DNA of 64,000 nucleotides. It comes from Clostridium sp. Lineage in GTDB: Bacteria; Bacillota; Clostridia; Clostridiales; Clostridiaceae. Where the stretch lies: positions 50,587-114,586 of the forward strand of contig JARKVD010000022.1 in the NCBI GenBank assembly GCA_029851835.1, in the 5' to 3' direction. The position numbers were made by a program, and so were the translations under genes. Numbering within the stretch: the stretch's first letter is position 1; every line of letters starts with the position of its first letter. The notes beneath the pieces were generated by a model, which did not search any database, was not told the DNA's origin, and saw nothing but the letters and a program-made list of their open reading frames with translations. Positions 41,357-50,085 of the stretch are shown piece by piece.

Positions 41357-43160
41357 AAAAATCATATGTTTTTTGTTGTTACTTTTGACAACAATTTTAG
41401 TAGTGAAAATTATACATATAAAGTCACTAGAAGTTGAAGACGGCTCAAAGGATACTTTTATATTGGAAGGTGTTGGAAAGGGAAAAAGCGGAGATATTTT
41501 AGTTGAAGTAGTTATTAAGAGTAATAAAATAAAGCATATAGAGATAATTGAGCACAATGAAACACCTGGATTTGATAAGTCAATGGTTCAACTAAGTGAT
41601 GAAATTGTGGCTAAGAATTCCGTTGATGTGGATATTATTTCGGGTTCAACGATTACTAGTAAAGGGTTTATTTCAGCTGTTAATAATGCACTTAGTAAAT
41701 ATGATTTACAGGAAGGGTTAGAAGAAATTGTTGAAGGTAACGATATAGAGACAGACGATTATCAAAGTGAAGTTCTGATTATAGGTGGAGGTGGAGCTGG
41801 CTTTACAGCAGCTATTGAAGCAATGTCAATGGGAGCTTCTAGCGTTACTATAATTGAAAAAATGCCTTTTGGAGGTGGAAATACTAGAATGTCAGGAGGA
41901 GAATTTGCTGCTCCTGGTAACTGGGTACAAGTTGCAGAAGGTATTACAAATGACAGTGTAGAGTTATTTTATGAGGACATATATGAAGGTGGATACAGAC
42001 AGGGGAAGCCAGAACTGATTAGAATATTAGCAGAAAGTGCTTTAGATAATGCTTTGTGGCTAAGAGATTTCGTGGGTGTTAAATATAGAGATGAGCAATC
42101 TTGGTATGGTGGACATACGGTAGCAAGAACTCTATGGCCTGAAGGCGATGGTCCAAAGTATATAGATACACTTATTAGGAAGGCATTGGATATGGGTGTT
42201 AATATAGAATACAACACTAGAGCAGAGCAGTTTATCCAAAACGAAGAGGGAAGAGTAATAGGAGTTATTGCAAAGAATAATGGAGTAGAAAAAAGGTTTT
42301 ATGGAAATAAAGGAGTTATTCTTGCAACAGGTGGTTTTGGAGCCAATGTTGATATGAGGATGGAATATGATACGCAGTGGGGCAAGTTGGATGAATCGAT
42401 TCCAACAACTAATTCTCCAGCTATTATTGGAGATGGAATTGTTATGGCAGACAATATTGGAGCAAATTTAGTTGGGATGGGTGCGATTCAGCTTTATCCA
42501 GTAAATAATCCAGCCACAGGAAATTATTATTTTATGGACTATGCAAGACTTATGTCTAATGCTTTACTTATTAATAAGGAGGGAAAACGCTTTGTTGACG
42601 AGAAAGAAACACGTGATAATATAGCAAAGGCCACTATTTTTCAACCTAATGCAACTTCTTATGAGTTAATAGATTACAAAGTTATAGAAGAAATGGATCT
42701 AGAGGGGAAATATAAGGATGAGCTTTTAAGAGGATATGACCAAGGGGTTATATTTAAAGGAACTTTAGAAGAATGCAGCAATTTTTTTGATATACCGTCA
42801 GAACAGGTAAAGGACACTGTTGAAAGATATAATAATTTTGTTGAGGCTGGAGTTGATCTTGACTTTAATAGGACGAAGGACTTGAGAAAAATAGAAGAAG
42901 GACCATATATAATGTTTGCCAGTGTAGTATCTGTTCATCATACTATGGGTGGAGTGGAAATTGATTCTTTAGCTCAAGTATTGAATGAAGACGGCAATGT
43001 AATTGAAGGTCTTTATGCAGCTGGTGAAGTTACAGGTGGAATCCATGGAGGAAATAGGTTGGGTTCTTTATCAATTCCTGATACGGTTACTTTTGGGAGA
43101 ATTGCAGCAAGAAGTGCAGTTAGCAATGAAGGAGTTTTTATACCAGTGGGAAATAAATAA
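41349..43160 (+). CDS. Membrane-anchored flavoprotein reductase with one FMN-binding domain
   Basis: A 603-residue paralogue of the lipoprotein at 36597-38663. It begins with a signal anchor (IICFLLLLLTTILVVKIIHI, about 5-24) without lipobox Cys. One FMN-bind domain (about 35-115) carries the attachment-like motif DIISGST (95-101; Ser replaces the usual Ala). The FAD domain follows (EVLIIGGGGAGFTAAIEA near 144) and ends GEVTGGIHGGNRLGS. ATG 41349 is chosen over GTG 41334, giving an 8-base overlap with the regulator stop. The shared QSWYGGHxVARTLWPEGDGP region shows both act on similar substrates. Confidence 0.88.
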   Translation: MNKKIICFLLLLLTTILVVKIIHIKSLEVEDGSKDTFILEGVGKGKSGDILVEVVIKSNKIKHIEIIEHNETPGFDKSMVQLSDEIVAKNSVDVDIISGSTITSKGFISAVNNALSKYDLQEGLEEIVEGNDIETDDYQSEVLIIGGGGAGFTAAIEAMSMGASSVTIIEKMPFGGGNTRMSGGEFAAPGNWVQVAEGITNDSVELFYEDIYEGGYRQGKPELIRILAESALDNALWLRDFVGVKYRDEQSWYGGHTVARTLWPEGDGPKYIDTLIRKALDMGVNIEYNTRAEQFIQNEEGRVIGVIAKNNGVEKRFYGNKGVILATGGFGANVDMRMEYDTQWGKLDESIPTTNSPAIIGDGIVMADNIGANLVGMGAIQLYPVNNPATGNYYFMDYARLMSNALLINKEGKRFVDEKETRDNIAKATIFQPNATSYELIDYKVIEEMDLEGKYKDELLRGYDQGVIFKGTLEECSNFFDIPSEQVKDTVERYNNFVEAGVDLDFNRTKDLRKIEEGPYIMFASVVSVHHTMGGVEIDSLAQVLNEDGNVIEGLYAAGEVTGGIHGGNRLGSLSIPDTVTFGRIAARSAVSNEGVFIPVGNK

Positions 43161-43180
43161 AAGTAGACTTAATTGTGTAA

Positions 43181-43215
43181 TACCTAACAATTAATAAAAT
43201 TGTTAGGTATTTTTG
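43181..43215 (+). terminator. Terminator after the kinase/flavoprotein operon
   Basis: TACCTAACAATT pairs with AATTGTTAGGTA around AATAA, then TTTTT. Confidence 0.88.
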
Positions 43216-43241
43216 TAACATTTTTTATAATCATACGTTAT
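43214..43241 (+). promoter_or_regulatory. ECF-type promoter of the first sigma/anti-sigma pair
   Basis: TGTAACA at 43214-43220 and CGTTAT at 43236-43241 with a 15-bp spacer resemble Firmicute ECF promoters (-35 TGTAAC, -10 CGT). It lies 12 bases before the sigma gene start, consistent with autoregulation. Confidence 0.6.
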
Positions 43242-43252
43242 ATCTTTGAAGG

Positions 43253-43753
43253 GTGGTGAAGGGGATAGAAAATAATGCATTAACAATTATATATGAAAAG
43301 TATAGCAAAAGACTTTATTTATACCTTTTATCTCTTTGCCATAATAATCAGTTAGCAGAGGATTTAATGCAGGAAACTTTTATAAAAGCCTTTATGTCTT
43401 TAGAGGAGGTTACTGATGGGGTAGCTCAATGGCTTTATAAGGTAGCTAAAAATCTTTTCATTGATACCTTGAGGAAAAATAAGAATTTGGTGTTAGAGGA
43501 TGAATTTGATATAAAAACTATATCTGACGACACTGATATTTTAAAAGAGCTTATCGTAAAGGAGAAAAATAGAAGGTTATATGTTGCTATTCAGCAGCTC
43601 TCTATAAAGGAAAGAGAATTAATAACCCTCTATTATTTTGGAGAATTAAAGCAAGAAGAGATTGCTAAGCAGTTGGGGCTTACCCATGGGGCAGTAAGAA
43701 CAGCATTATCTAGAATTAAAAGAAGGTTGTTAAAGATTATGGAGGAGGATTAG
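43253..43753 (+). CDS. ECF RNA polymerase sigma factor (module 1)
   Basis: A 166-residue ECF sigma factor with only regions 2 and 4. Region 2 is YEKYSKRLYLYLLSLCHNN, then AEDLMQETFIKAF, and WLYKVAKNLFIDTLRKN. Region 4 is LSIKERELITLYYFGELKQE, then EIAKQLGLTHGAVRTALSRI. The start is one of two consecutive GTG codons (43253 or 43256); the SD is not decisive. The anti-sigma gene follows after 2 bases. It probably controls envelope functions. Confidence 0.9.
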   Translation: MVKGIENNALTIIYEKYSKRLYLYLLSLCHNNQLAEDLMQETFIKAFMSLEEVTDGVAQWLYKVAKNLFIDTLRKNKNLVLEDEFDIKTISDDTDILKELIVKEKNRRLYVAIQQLSIKERELITLYYFGELKQEEIAKQLGLTHGAVRTALSRIKRRLLKIMEED

Positions 43754-43755
43754 AT

Positions 43756-44904
43756 ATGTCATATAAGGATAAATTTAAAGCTTATTTAGATGGTTCATTA
43801 GGGGAAGATAAGGCTAGAGAAGTTGAAGAAGATATCGAAAAAATCAAGGTTATTAGTGGTTATTTAGATGAAGAATTAGATGAAAAATTATTTGATGAGG
43901 ATGATAGGTTAGAAGAGAATGTAGAAATTACAAATAAAGAAGAGGAGCTGAAGGATTTAGTTCAGAAGGCGATAAATAAGAAATTAAGAAGGTATGGAAT
44001 TCTAGTTGGATCTTCAGTTTTAGCTATAGTATTATTTATAATGTTTGGCTTATCGCCAATAATGGATAGAATATATTACAATCCAAGTGAAAAGCTAGGG
44101 TCATATTCACAGGCTATAGATTTACCACTAGCAGTATATACAGAGTTACATTGTGCTAATAGATGGTTTAATTATACCAATATAAGTTCAGAGGGGTACG
44201 GGAAATATAGTTTAAAGGTTGGATATCAATTTCAAGGAGAAATAGAAGATTTTTATGTTACCATGGACAGAGGTAAGTTTGTAGGTGATTTTAATGGTAT
44301 GCTTAAGGATAATTTGTTTGGAAACTCTTTTACAAGGGGTACAGCACATAATTATTTTGAGCCTAATGATGAGTATGCTTTAGAAGAATTAAGAAAGTTA
44401 CCTGATACTACAGTTGTTGAAGCGGCAGTATCTTTCCCTAAGGATTTAGACTTAGCGGAATTGCAAGAATTGCAGGGAAGGTATAAAGAGTTTTTCATTA
44501 CTTATGTACCAGTAAAGGTTACTAATGACAGTCGTCAAATAGGGGGATATATTGGATTTGAGCCTACTGGAACAGGTGTAGTTTTTGATGAAAAAACTTA
44601 TGATGGTGAAAAATATCCTCTTTTAGAACTAGCCAATGTACAAGGTACTGAAATTACTCCAGAACAAAAGGAAATTCATTTGAAAAGTATGCTAAAATAT
44701 ATGGCAGATGCTGAAGAATTCAATACTGCGATAAATAGCCAGTTTGATTATAAAGAAGCTTTAGGATATATAGAGCGAAATGGAGTCAAAACCTTTGGAG
44801 TAGTAGTTAGAATGCCGATAAATGAACTTTTACAGCTTCGTGATGATGGTGTGGTAGAAAATATTCAAGTAATGGATGTGAAGTTATCTATTTTTAGTAA
44901 GTAG
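43756..44904 (+). CDS. Membrane-anchored anti-sigma factor (Sigma_reg_N/C type)
   Basis: A 382-residue protein with a short acidic N-terminal cytoplasmic region (about 1-75, with DGSLGEDKAREVEED), one membrane span (about 78-100, ILVGSSVLAIVLFIMFGLSP) and a large outer domain that ends in an anti-sigma C-terminal-like region. The N-terminal part should hold the ECF factor at the membrane until a signal outside the cell is sensed. The layout matches Firmicute anti-sigma factors with Sigma_reg_N and Sigma_reg_C domains. The gene follows the sigma gene by 2 bases with SD GGAGGA. Confidence 0.8.
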   Translation: MSYKDKFKAYLDGSLGEDKAREVEEDIEKIKVISGYLDEELDEKLFDEDDRLEENVEITNKEEELKDLVQKAINKKLRRYGILVGSSVLAIVLFIMFGLSPIMDRIYYNPSEKLGSYSQAIDLPLAVYTELHCANRWFNYTNISSEGYGKYSLKVGYQFQGEIEDFYVTMDRGKFVGDFNGMLKDNLFGNSFTRGTAHNYFEPNDEYALEELRKLPDTTVVEAAVSFPKDLDLAELQELQGRYKEFFITYVPVKVTNDSRQIGGYIGFEPTGTGVVFDEKTYDGEKYPLLELANVQGTEITPEQKEIHLKSMLKYMADAEEFNTAINSQFDYKEALGYIERNGVKTFGVVVRMPINELLQLRDDGVVENIQVMDVKLSIFSK

Positions 44905-45217
44905 ATAAATTTTTTGAAAGGCTTGAGGACTTGAATTAATACGGTTTATCTTTAAATTTTATTTGATATAATATTAATATGAGCATATAAAAAGTAGAGT
45001 GTTGGAGCATCATATTAGTTGTTTATGAAACTGGTATCACTATATATATTTATAAAATAGTAGCTATTCAATTTATTATGGAGGCTACTTTTTTTATGTG
45101 TACTAAATAGTGGATTTTAAATATGAAATTAAAATAGTGTAAATATATTTGTCAGAATTGTAAGTCTATAATCGTTATATTAAATAAGAGTACTCTTAAA
45201 GGATATGAGGTGATTTA
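44905..45217. other. Intergenic region with candidate small RNA
   Basis: The 313 bases between the two ECF modules contain no supported reading frame. A -10-like TATAAT lies near 44968-44973 and a terminator at 45059-45096, so a ~100-nt transcript is possible. The last ~120 bases hold the promoter region of the second sigma gene. Confidence 0.35.
45059..45096 (+). terminator. Terminator-like hairpin between ECF modules
   Basis: AGTAGC (45059-45064) pairs with GCTACT (45084-45089) and is followed by TTTTTTT. The stem is short with a large loop. Confidence 0.5.
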
Positions 45218-45757
45218 GTGGAAGCTCAAATTAAGGATGAAAAACCAAAGAATAAGTTAGAATTGCTTTACGATGTATATGAAAATAAAATGTATGGCAT
45301 AGCCTATTCAATTTTAAATAATGTGGAGCAGGCAGAGGATACGGTTCAAGATGCCATTATAAAACTTATTCCGCATTTAGAAAGCATAAACAGGATAGAG
45401 AGCTTTAAAACTAAGAGATTAGTAATGTACACAGTGAAGAATATTGCAATTGATAGATATCGTAGGAATCGTAAAGAGAGTCAGCTTTTCACAGAAGGGA
45501 GTGAGGATAGGCAATTAAGTGAAAGTAAAAATACAATACCATCAGTAAAATCTGTTGAAGATAGACATTTAGTAACACAGATACTTTCATCAATACCAGA
45601 GAAGTATAAAGAAATAATTCAATATCGTTGCTTTTATGAACTTAGCTATAAAGAAATCTCAATAATTTTAAATATTAGTGAAGATACAGCAGCTAAGCGG
45701 TACGAGAGAGCAAAGACTATGGTGAAAAAATTCATAGGAGATGATATATATGAATAA
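45218..45757 (+). CDS. ECF RNA polymerase sigma factor (module 2)
   Basis: A 179-residue ECF sigma factor. Region 2 is NKMYGIAYSILNNVEQAEDT, then VQDAIIKLI. Region 4 is SIPEKYKEIIQYRCFYELSY, then KEISIILNISEDTAAKRYERA. The start is GTG 45218, 6 bases after GAGGTG. Its last 8 bases overlap the anti-sigma gene, indicating coupled translation. It differs clearly from the module 1 factor, so this is not a recent duplication. Target genes are unknown. Confidence 0.9.
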   Translation: MEAQIKDEKPKNKLELLYDVYENKMYGIAYSILNNVEQAEDTVQDAIIKLIPHLESINRIESFKTKRLVMYTVKNIAIDRYRRNRKESQLFTEGSEDRQLSESKNTIPSVKSVEDRHLVTQILSSIPEKYKEIIQYRCFYELSYKEISIILNISEDTAAKRYERAKTMVKKFIGDDIYE

Positions 45758-47186
45758 AAAAGATGAATTTGATAAATTAATGTATCTCTTAGGGGAGGAA
45801 AAGTCTATCGATCAGTTAAATCATCAAGCAAGAAAACATAAGTTTTCAGAGGAGTATGAGAGGAGAAAGTTAGAATTAATCAATGAGTATAAAGGTTCTA
45901 ATGGAGAAACCATAGATGCGGATTTATCAACAAGCGCTGTAGGCAGAAAGAGTAGAAGCAAGAGGTTTGTAATATTATCCGTTGCAATCATTGCTATGTT
46001 AGCTATTTCTATAACAGCCCTTGGAATTGCAACAAGATATGAGGTTAAAGCTAATAGAAATGAAGAAACAGGAACCTTTACGTTAGATGTTAAGCCAATA
46101 TTTAAAAATGATAAGGTGCCAGAAATTAAAGTTGTTCCGCAATATTTACCGGAAGGATATGTAGAGGTTAAAGACACACCAGGAAAATATCATCTTAGTG
46201 GAAGTGGTAGCACAGGTGGAATTACAATATTACCAGTATATAGTCCATATGACTTTAAAGATATATATGTAAGTAGTGTTGAGGATAAAACTATAGGTGG
46301 AGTAAAAGCGAAGGTTCTTACTAGAGATGGAATTGATTTTAGACATATTATCTATCTTTTATATGAAAATGATGGTCAAATTGTTAAGTTATATGGACAT
46401 GAAACCGTGCCTTTAGAGGAACTTATTAAAGTTGCTGAAAATATAACATATAACGAAATACCAGGTTCCTTCGTTGATATTCCAGCATACTCTTCAGGAT
46501 ATGTTAATAACAAAGATGAGGTAGTTGAAAATACAATTCAAGAACCTGTAGAGAGAGAATTCTTTGGAATCAATGAGGAAAGAAAGGATTTTATAGCTAT
46601 AGAAAAAGCTGATTTAAGCTATACAGTTAAAAATATTGAGGTGATGGATGAAGCACCAGACCTAAAGCAAGAGTATTTTGCAAGAATAGAAAATGTCGTT
46701 GACAAATATGATAATTATCTTCAATATTTAAATGATGATGGAACTCTAAAAGAATATGAAAGACTTGAGAGAGAGTACTGGGCTAACAATAAAATGAATA
46801 GACAGACTAAAGTAGTTGGAATGAAATTTGTATATGTAACCTTAGAAGTAACTAACACTTCGGAGGAAGATATAATTGATACATCTTTTTCACCGCGTAT
46901 GACATATATAATTGAAAAACTTGAGCATGACGAAGAGGGAATATATCCTTCTAATCATGAGCTTCAGTATGAGGCTAGACCATTCTATTTTGATAAGGGT
47001 GATTATCAAGGAACTCATTACTATTTTGTTGATTTTAAAGCAAAAGAAACCTATGAAATTCATTTAGCTTATGCAGTTGATGAAGATTATATTGATAATG
47101 CATATATATCTTTTAATACGTTAGGATTTGACATGTCAGCAAATCCTAGGGAGATTAGTAGGAGCTATATTAAAGTTATGAAATAG
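45750..47186 (+). CDS. Anti-sigma-like membrane protein with DUF4367-type outer domain
   Basis: A 478-residue protein: a basic/acidic cytoplasmic part (about 1-70), one span (about 71-95, FVILSVAIIAMLAISITALG), a DUF4367-like domain (KVVPQYLPEGYVEVKDTPGK through IVKLYGHETV, about 125-235) and a long C-terminal beta-rich domain with FVYVTLEVTNTSEEDI, recalling DUF4352-type modules. ATG 45750 is preferred over 45741, because GGAG touches the latter but is 9 bases from this one. It overlaps the sigma gene and should restrain it, sensing envelope state outside the cell. Confidence 0.82.
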   Translation: MNKKDEFDKLMYLLGEEKSIDQLNHQARKHKFSEEYERRKLELINEYKGSNGETIDADLSTSAVGRKSRSKRFVILSVAIIAMLAISITALGIATRYEVKANRNEETGTFTLDVKPIFKNDKVPEIKVVPQYLPEGYVEVKDTPGKYHLSGSGSTGGITILPVYSPYDFKDIYVSSVEDKTIGGVKAKVLTRDGIDFRHIIYLLYENDGQIVKLYGHETVPLEELIKVAENITYNEIPGSFVDIPAYSSGYVNNKDEVVENTIQEPVEREFFGINEERKDFIAIEKADLSYTVKNIEVMDEAPDLKQEYFARIENVVDKYDNYLQYLNDDGTLKEYERLEREYWANNKMNRQTKVVGMKFVYVTLEVTNTSEEDIIDTSFSPRMTYIIEKLEHDEEGIYPSNHELQYEARPFYFDKGDYQGTHYYFVDFKAKETYEIHLAYAVDEDYIDNAYISFNTLGFDMSANPREISRSYIKVMK

Positions 47187-47192
47187 TAAGAT

Positions 47193-47228
47193 ACTCCAGT
47201 AATAATTAAATTTATTACTGGAGTTTTT
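47193..47228 (+). terminator. Terminator after the second ECF module
   Basis: ACTCCAGTAATAA pairs with TTATTACTGGAGT around TTAAAT, then TTTT. Confidence 0.9.
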
Positions 47229-47284
47229 ATGTCGAAAATATTGTTAAAAATATATCATCAAACCTATTGAAGTTTTGTTATAGT

Positions 47285-47305
47285 TGTTATACTATATATA
47301 TAACA
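47285..47305 (+). promoter_or_regulatory. GntR (YtrA-type) operator
   Basis: TGTTATA and TATAACA are perfect 7-bp inverted arms around a 7-base A/T centre. The site overlaps a -10-like TATACT and lies 30 bases before the first ATG of an operon that encodes a GntR regulator at 49698. Confidence 0.7.
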
Positions 47306-47335
47306 GATATAACAAAGTATAAGGATGTGGGTTTA

Positions 47336-48049
47336 ATGTTATCAATAAAAAATTATTCAAAATCCTATAGTAAAGGAAAGAAAGTTGTAGACAACGTTTC
47401 TATAGAAGTGCAGCCAGGTGAGATTTTTGGGTTCATCGGTCACAATGGTGCAGGAAAGACTACCACAATAAAAGCTGTTGTTGGTATTTTAGATTTTGAG
47501 GAAGGTACTATTTTAATCAATGGAAATGACATAAAGAAAGAACCTTTAAAATGTAAAAAGGATATAGCATATATTCCGGACAATCCTGATTTATATAATT
47601 CATTAACTGGAATTCAGTATTTAAACTTCATTGGAGATATTTTTGAAGTTCCAAAAGCTGAAAGAGAAAATCTTATAAAGAAGTATAGCGATGCTTTTGA
47701 AATTACTAAGGCTCTAGGGGATGTAATTTCTTCTTATTCACATGGAATGAAGCAAAAGCTGGCTTTAATTTCTGCATTAATTCATAAACCAAAGCTTTTA
47801 GTGCTAGATGAGCCTTTTGTTGGATTAGATCCAAAGGCAGCTCATTTATTAAAGGGCTTTATGAGAGATTTATGTGATGAGGGTGGAGCCATATTTTTCT
47901 CAACTCACGTGTTAGAGGTTGCTGAGAAACTTTGCGATAAAGTTGCAATTATTAAAGGTGGTAAGCTTGTGGCTTCAGGAACCACTGAAGAAGTTAAGGG
48001 TGATGGAAGCCTTGAAGAATTATTTATGGAGTTGATTGATAATGAGTAA
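47336..48049 (+). CDS. ABC transporter ATP-binding protein
   Basis: A 237-residue ATPase with Walker A GHNGAGKTTT (about 36-45), signature SYSHGMKQKLALI (SHGMK in place of LSGGQ, usual for this group), Walker B LLVLDEPFVGLD and the H-loop FFSTHVLE. ATG 47336 follows AAGGATG; the frame further upstream passes through the operator. It powers the permease encoded next, with which it overlaps by 8 bases. The operon has a GntR gene, as in YtrA-type cell-envelope stress operons. Confidence 0.92.
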   Translation: MLSIKNYSKSYSKGKKVVDNVSIEVQPGEIFGFIGHNGAGKTTTIKAVVGILDFEEGTILINGNDIKKEPLKCKKDIAYIPDNPDLYNSLTGIQYLNFIGDIFEVPKAERENLIKKYSDAFEITKALGDVISSYSHGMKQKLALISALIHKPKLLVLDEPFVGLDPKAAHLLKGFMRDLCDEGGAIFFSTHVLEVAEKLCDKVAIIKGGKLVASGTTEEVKGDGSLEELFMELIDNE

Positions 48050-49682
48050 ACTTGGAATTTTATTAAAAGCCAATATAATAAATTCATTAGGAATAAATAA
48101 TATTAAAAATGCAAAGGGAAGTGGAACGAGGAATGCTTTTGCTGGAGCAAGCCTTTTGATAGGAATTATAGCCATTGGAGCTGTAGTTGTTATCTATGCC
48201 TCTGGTCTTGCAATGATGCTTAATCAATTTGGAATGCTGGATTTGATATTAATCAGTTCAGTAATAATGAGTGTGTTATTTGTTCTCTTTACATCTATTT
48301 ATAAGGCACAAGGGGTTTTATTTGGTTCAAAGGATTTTGAGAATTTAATGAGTCTTCCAATAAAGCCAAGCGTTGTTTTAACAAGCAAGATGTTAGAATT
48401 ATTGCTATTAAATTACTTGTTTACAGCATTAGTTTTAATTCCAACATCAGTAGTTTATTTTAGAAATGCTAGTGTAAGCCCTATGTTCTTTATGTTTATG
48501 CTAATATCAATTTTATTTATTCCACTACTACCAATAGTTGTGGCTTCAGTTTGTGCTTTTGGCTTAAGCTATGTGTCCTCAAAAACAAAACACAAAAACA
48601 CAATCTTAACGGTTTTAAGTATTGTATTTTTAGTTGGATTTATGGCTGCATCTTTTAAGTTAAATGACATAATGAACTATGTAATGGTAAATAGCGGTTC
48701 TATAGCGACCGCTATGACTAAAGTGTTCCCACCAGCATATTATTATGCTGATGCTTTAGCAAATTTAAGTGTTTCATCTTTAGGAATGTTAGTGGTTTGG
48801 TCTGTAGTACCATTTATCATTTTTGTAGGAATATTTGCAAGAAGTTTTAAATCAATTAACTTAAGATTAGGGGAGACCTTTAAGAAATCAAACTATAAAA
48901 TGACTTCGCTAAAAACTTCTTCACCTACAGTAGCCTTATTTAAAAAAGAACTTAGAAGGTATTTATCATCTTCAATTTACGTGATGAATACTTCAGTAGG
49001 AATGATTCTAGTGCTTTTAGCGGCAGCAGTAGCGGCTTTTGTTGGAGCAGAAGGATTTATAAAGCTAATGATGGAGTCTGGAGATGCTGATATTACAATG
49101 GCAATTAATGCTATGAAGGATATGCTTCAATTTATGCCGTTAATAATTATATGTTTTGGAGTTGGAATGAGTTGTACCACAGGTTCATCAATTTCTTTAG
49201 AGGGGAAAAATCTTTGGATTTTAAAGTCATCTCCAGTAAAAGCCTTTGATATTTTTAAGGGGAAGATTGCAGTGAATTTAGCACTTACAGTACCAGCAAT
49301 AATATTATGTACAATTTTATTCTGGATAGGTTTTGACTTAACCCTTGTAAATGCAATGTGGACATTATTAATTCCAACACTACTTGCAATTTTAGTTGCA
49401 GTGTCTGGAGTAACAATAAATCTATATTTCCCTAAAATGGATTGGAAGAATGAAACTCAAGTTGTTAAGCAGAGCTTAAGTTCCATGGTAAGCATGTTTA
49501 TGGGGGTAATTTTAGTGGCAATAGTAATTGGAATATGTTATCTTTCTATTAAGTACCTTCAGATTACCAATATTTATGTTTACCTAACTGGTATAACAGT
49601 ATTATTAGTAATTTTAGATGTGGTATCAGTTATCATGTTAAAAACAAAAGGGGAAAATTTATTTAACAAACTTAGTTGTTAG
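48042..49682 (+). CDS. Large ABC permease of a GntR-controlled operon
   Basis: A 546-residue membrane protein with about ten or more spans in two halves, resembling putative ABC exporter permeases: FTSIYKAQGVLFGSKDFENL near the N-terminus, LMSLPIKPSVVLTSKM, and in the second half LFKKELRRYLSSSIYVMNTS. ATG 48042 lies within the last codons of the ATPase gene. The likely role is export of, or defence against, a membrane-active compound; the substrate is unknown. Confidence 0.85.
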   Translation: MSKLGILLKANIINSLGINNIKNAKGSGTRNAFAGASLLIGIIAIGAVVVIYASGLAMMLNQFGMLDLILISSVIMSVLFVLFTSIYKAQGVLFGSKDFENLMSLPIKPSVVLTSKMLELLLLNYLFTALVLIPTSVVYFRNASVSPMFFMFMLISILFIPLLPIVVASVCAFGLSYVSSKTKHKNTILTVLSIVFLVGFMAASFKLNDIMNYVMVNSGSIATAMTKVFPPAYYYADALANLSVSSLGMLVVWSVVPFIIFVGIFARSFKSINLRLGETFKKSNYKMTSLKTSSPTVALFKKELRRYLSSSIYVMNTSVGMILVLLAAAVAAFVGAEGFIKLMMESGDADITMAINAMKDMLQFMPLIIICFGVGMSCTTGSSISLEGKNLWILKSSPVKAFDIFKGKIAVNLALTVPAIILCTILFWIGFDLTLVNAMWTLLIPTLLAILVAVSGVTINLYFPKMDWKNETQVVKQSLSSMVSMFMGVILVAIVIGICYLSIKYLQITNIYVYLTGITVLLVILDVVSVIMLKTKGENLFNKLSC

Positions 49683-49697
49683 ATAGGGGATGAGGAA

Positions 49698-50084
49698 TTG
49701 ATTTTAAAGATAGATTTTGACTCGGAGATACCAATATATCTTCAAATCAAGAATCAAGTCATAGAAGGAATAGCAAAGGGACAGATTGAGGATGGTGAGG
49801 AACTTCCTTCAGTAAGGGGACTTGCAGAGGATATTGGAGTTAATATGCATACGGTTAATAAGGCATATTCACTCCTTAAGGATGATGGATATTTAAAGAT
49901 AGACAGAAGAAGAGGAGCCTTTATTTCTCTAGATTTAAAATTGTCAGAGGAAAAGTTTAAAGAGGAATTGAATTACAATTTATGCCATTATATGGCGGAA
50001 TGTTATAATAGAGGTATAGATAAAGAACTGTTAAAAAAGAGGATTGATAGTATCTTCAAGCAGTTTGAAGAGGGAGATGACTAG
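49698..50084 (+). CDS. GntR family regulator, YtrA subfamily
   Basis: A 128-residue regulator with a GntR winged helix (EIPIYLQIKNQVIEGIAKGQ, SVRGLAEDIGVNMHTVNKAY, LLKDDGYLKIDRRRGAFI) and only a short C-terminal tail. This is the YtrA pattern, without a large effector domain. It starts with TTG after GATGAGG. It is the third gene of the operon and probably represses it through the palindrome at 47285-47305. The next gene starts one base after its stop. Confidence 0.9.
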   Translation: MILKIDFDSEIPIYLQIKNQVIEGIAKGQIEDGEELPSVRGLAEDIGVNMHTVNKAYSLLKDDGYLKIDRRRGAFISLDLKLSEEKFKEELNYNLCHYMAECYNRGIDKELLKKRIDSIFKQFEEGDD

Positions 50085-50085
50085 T

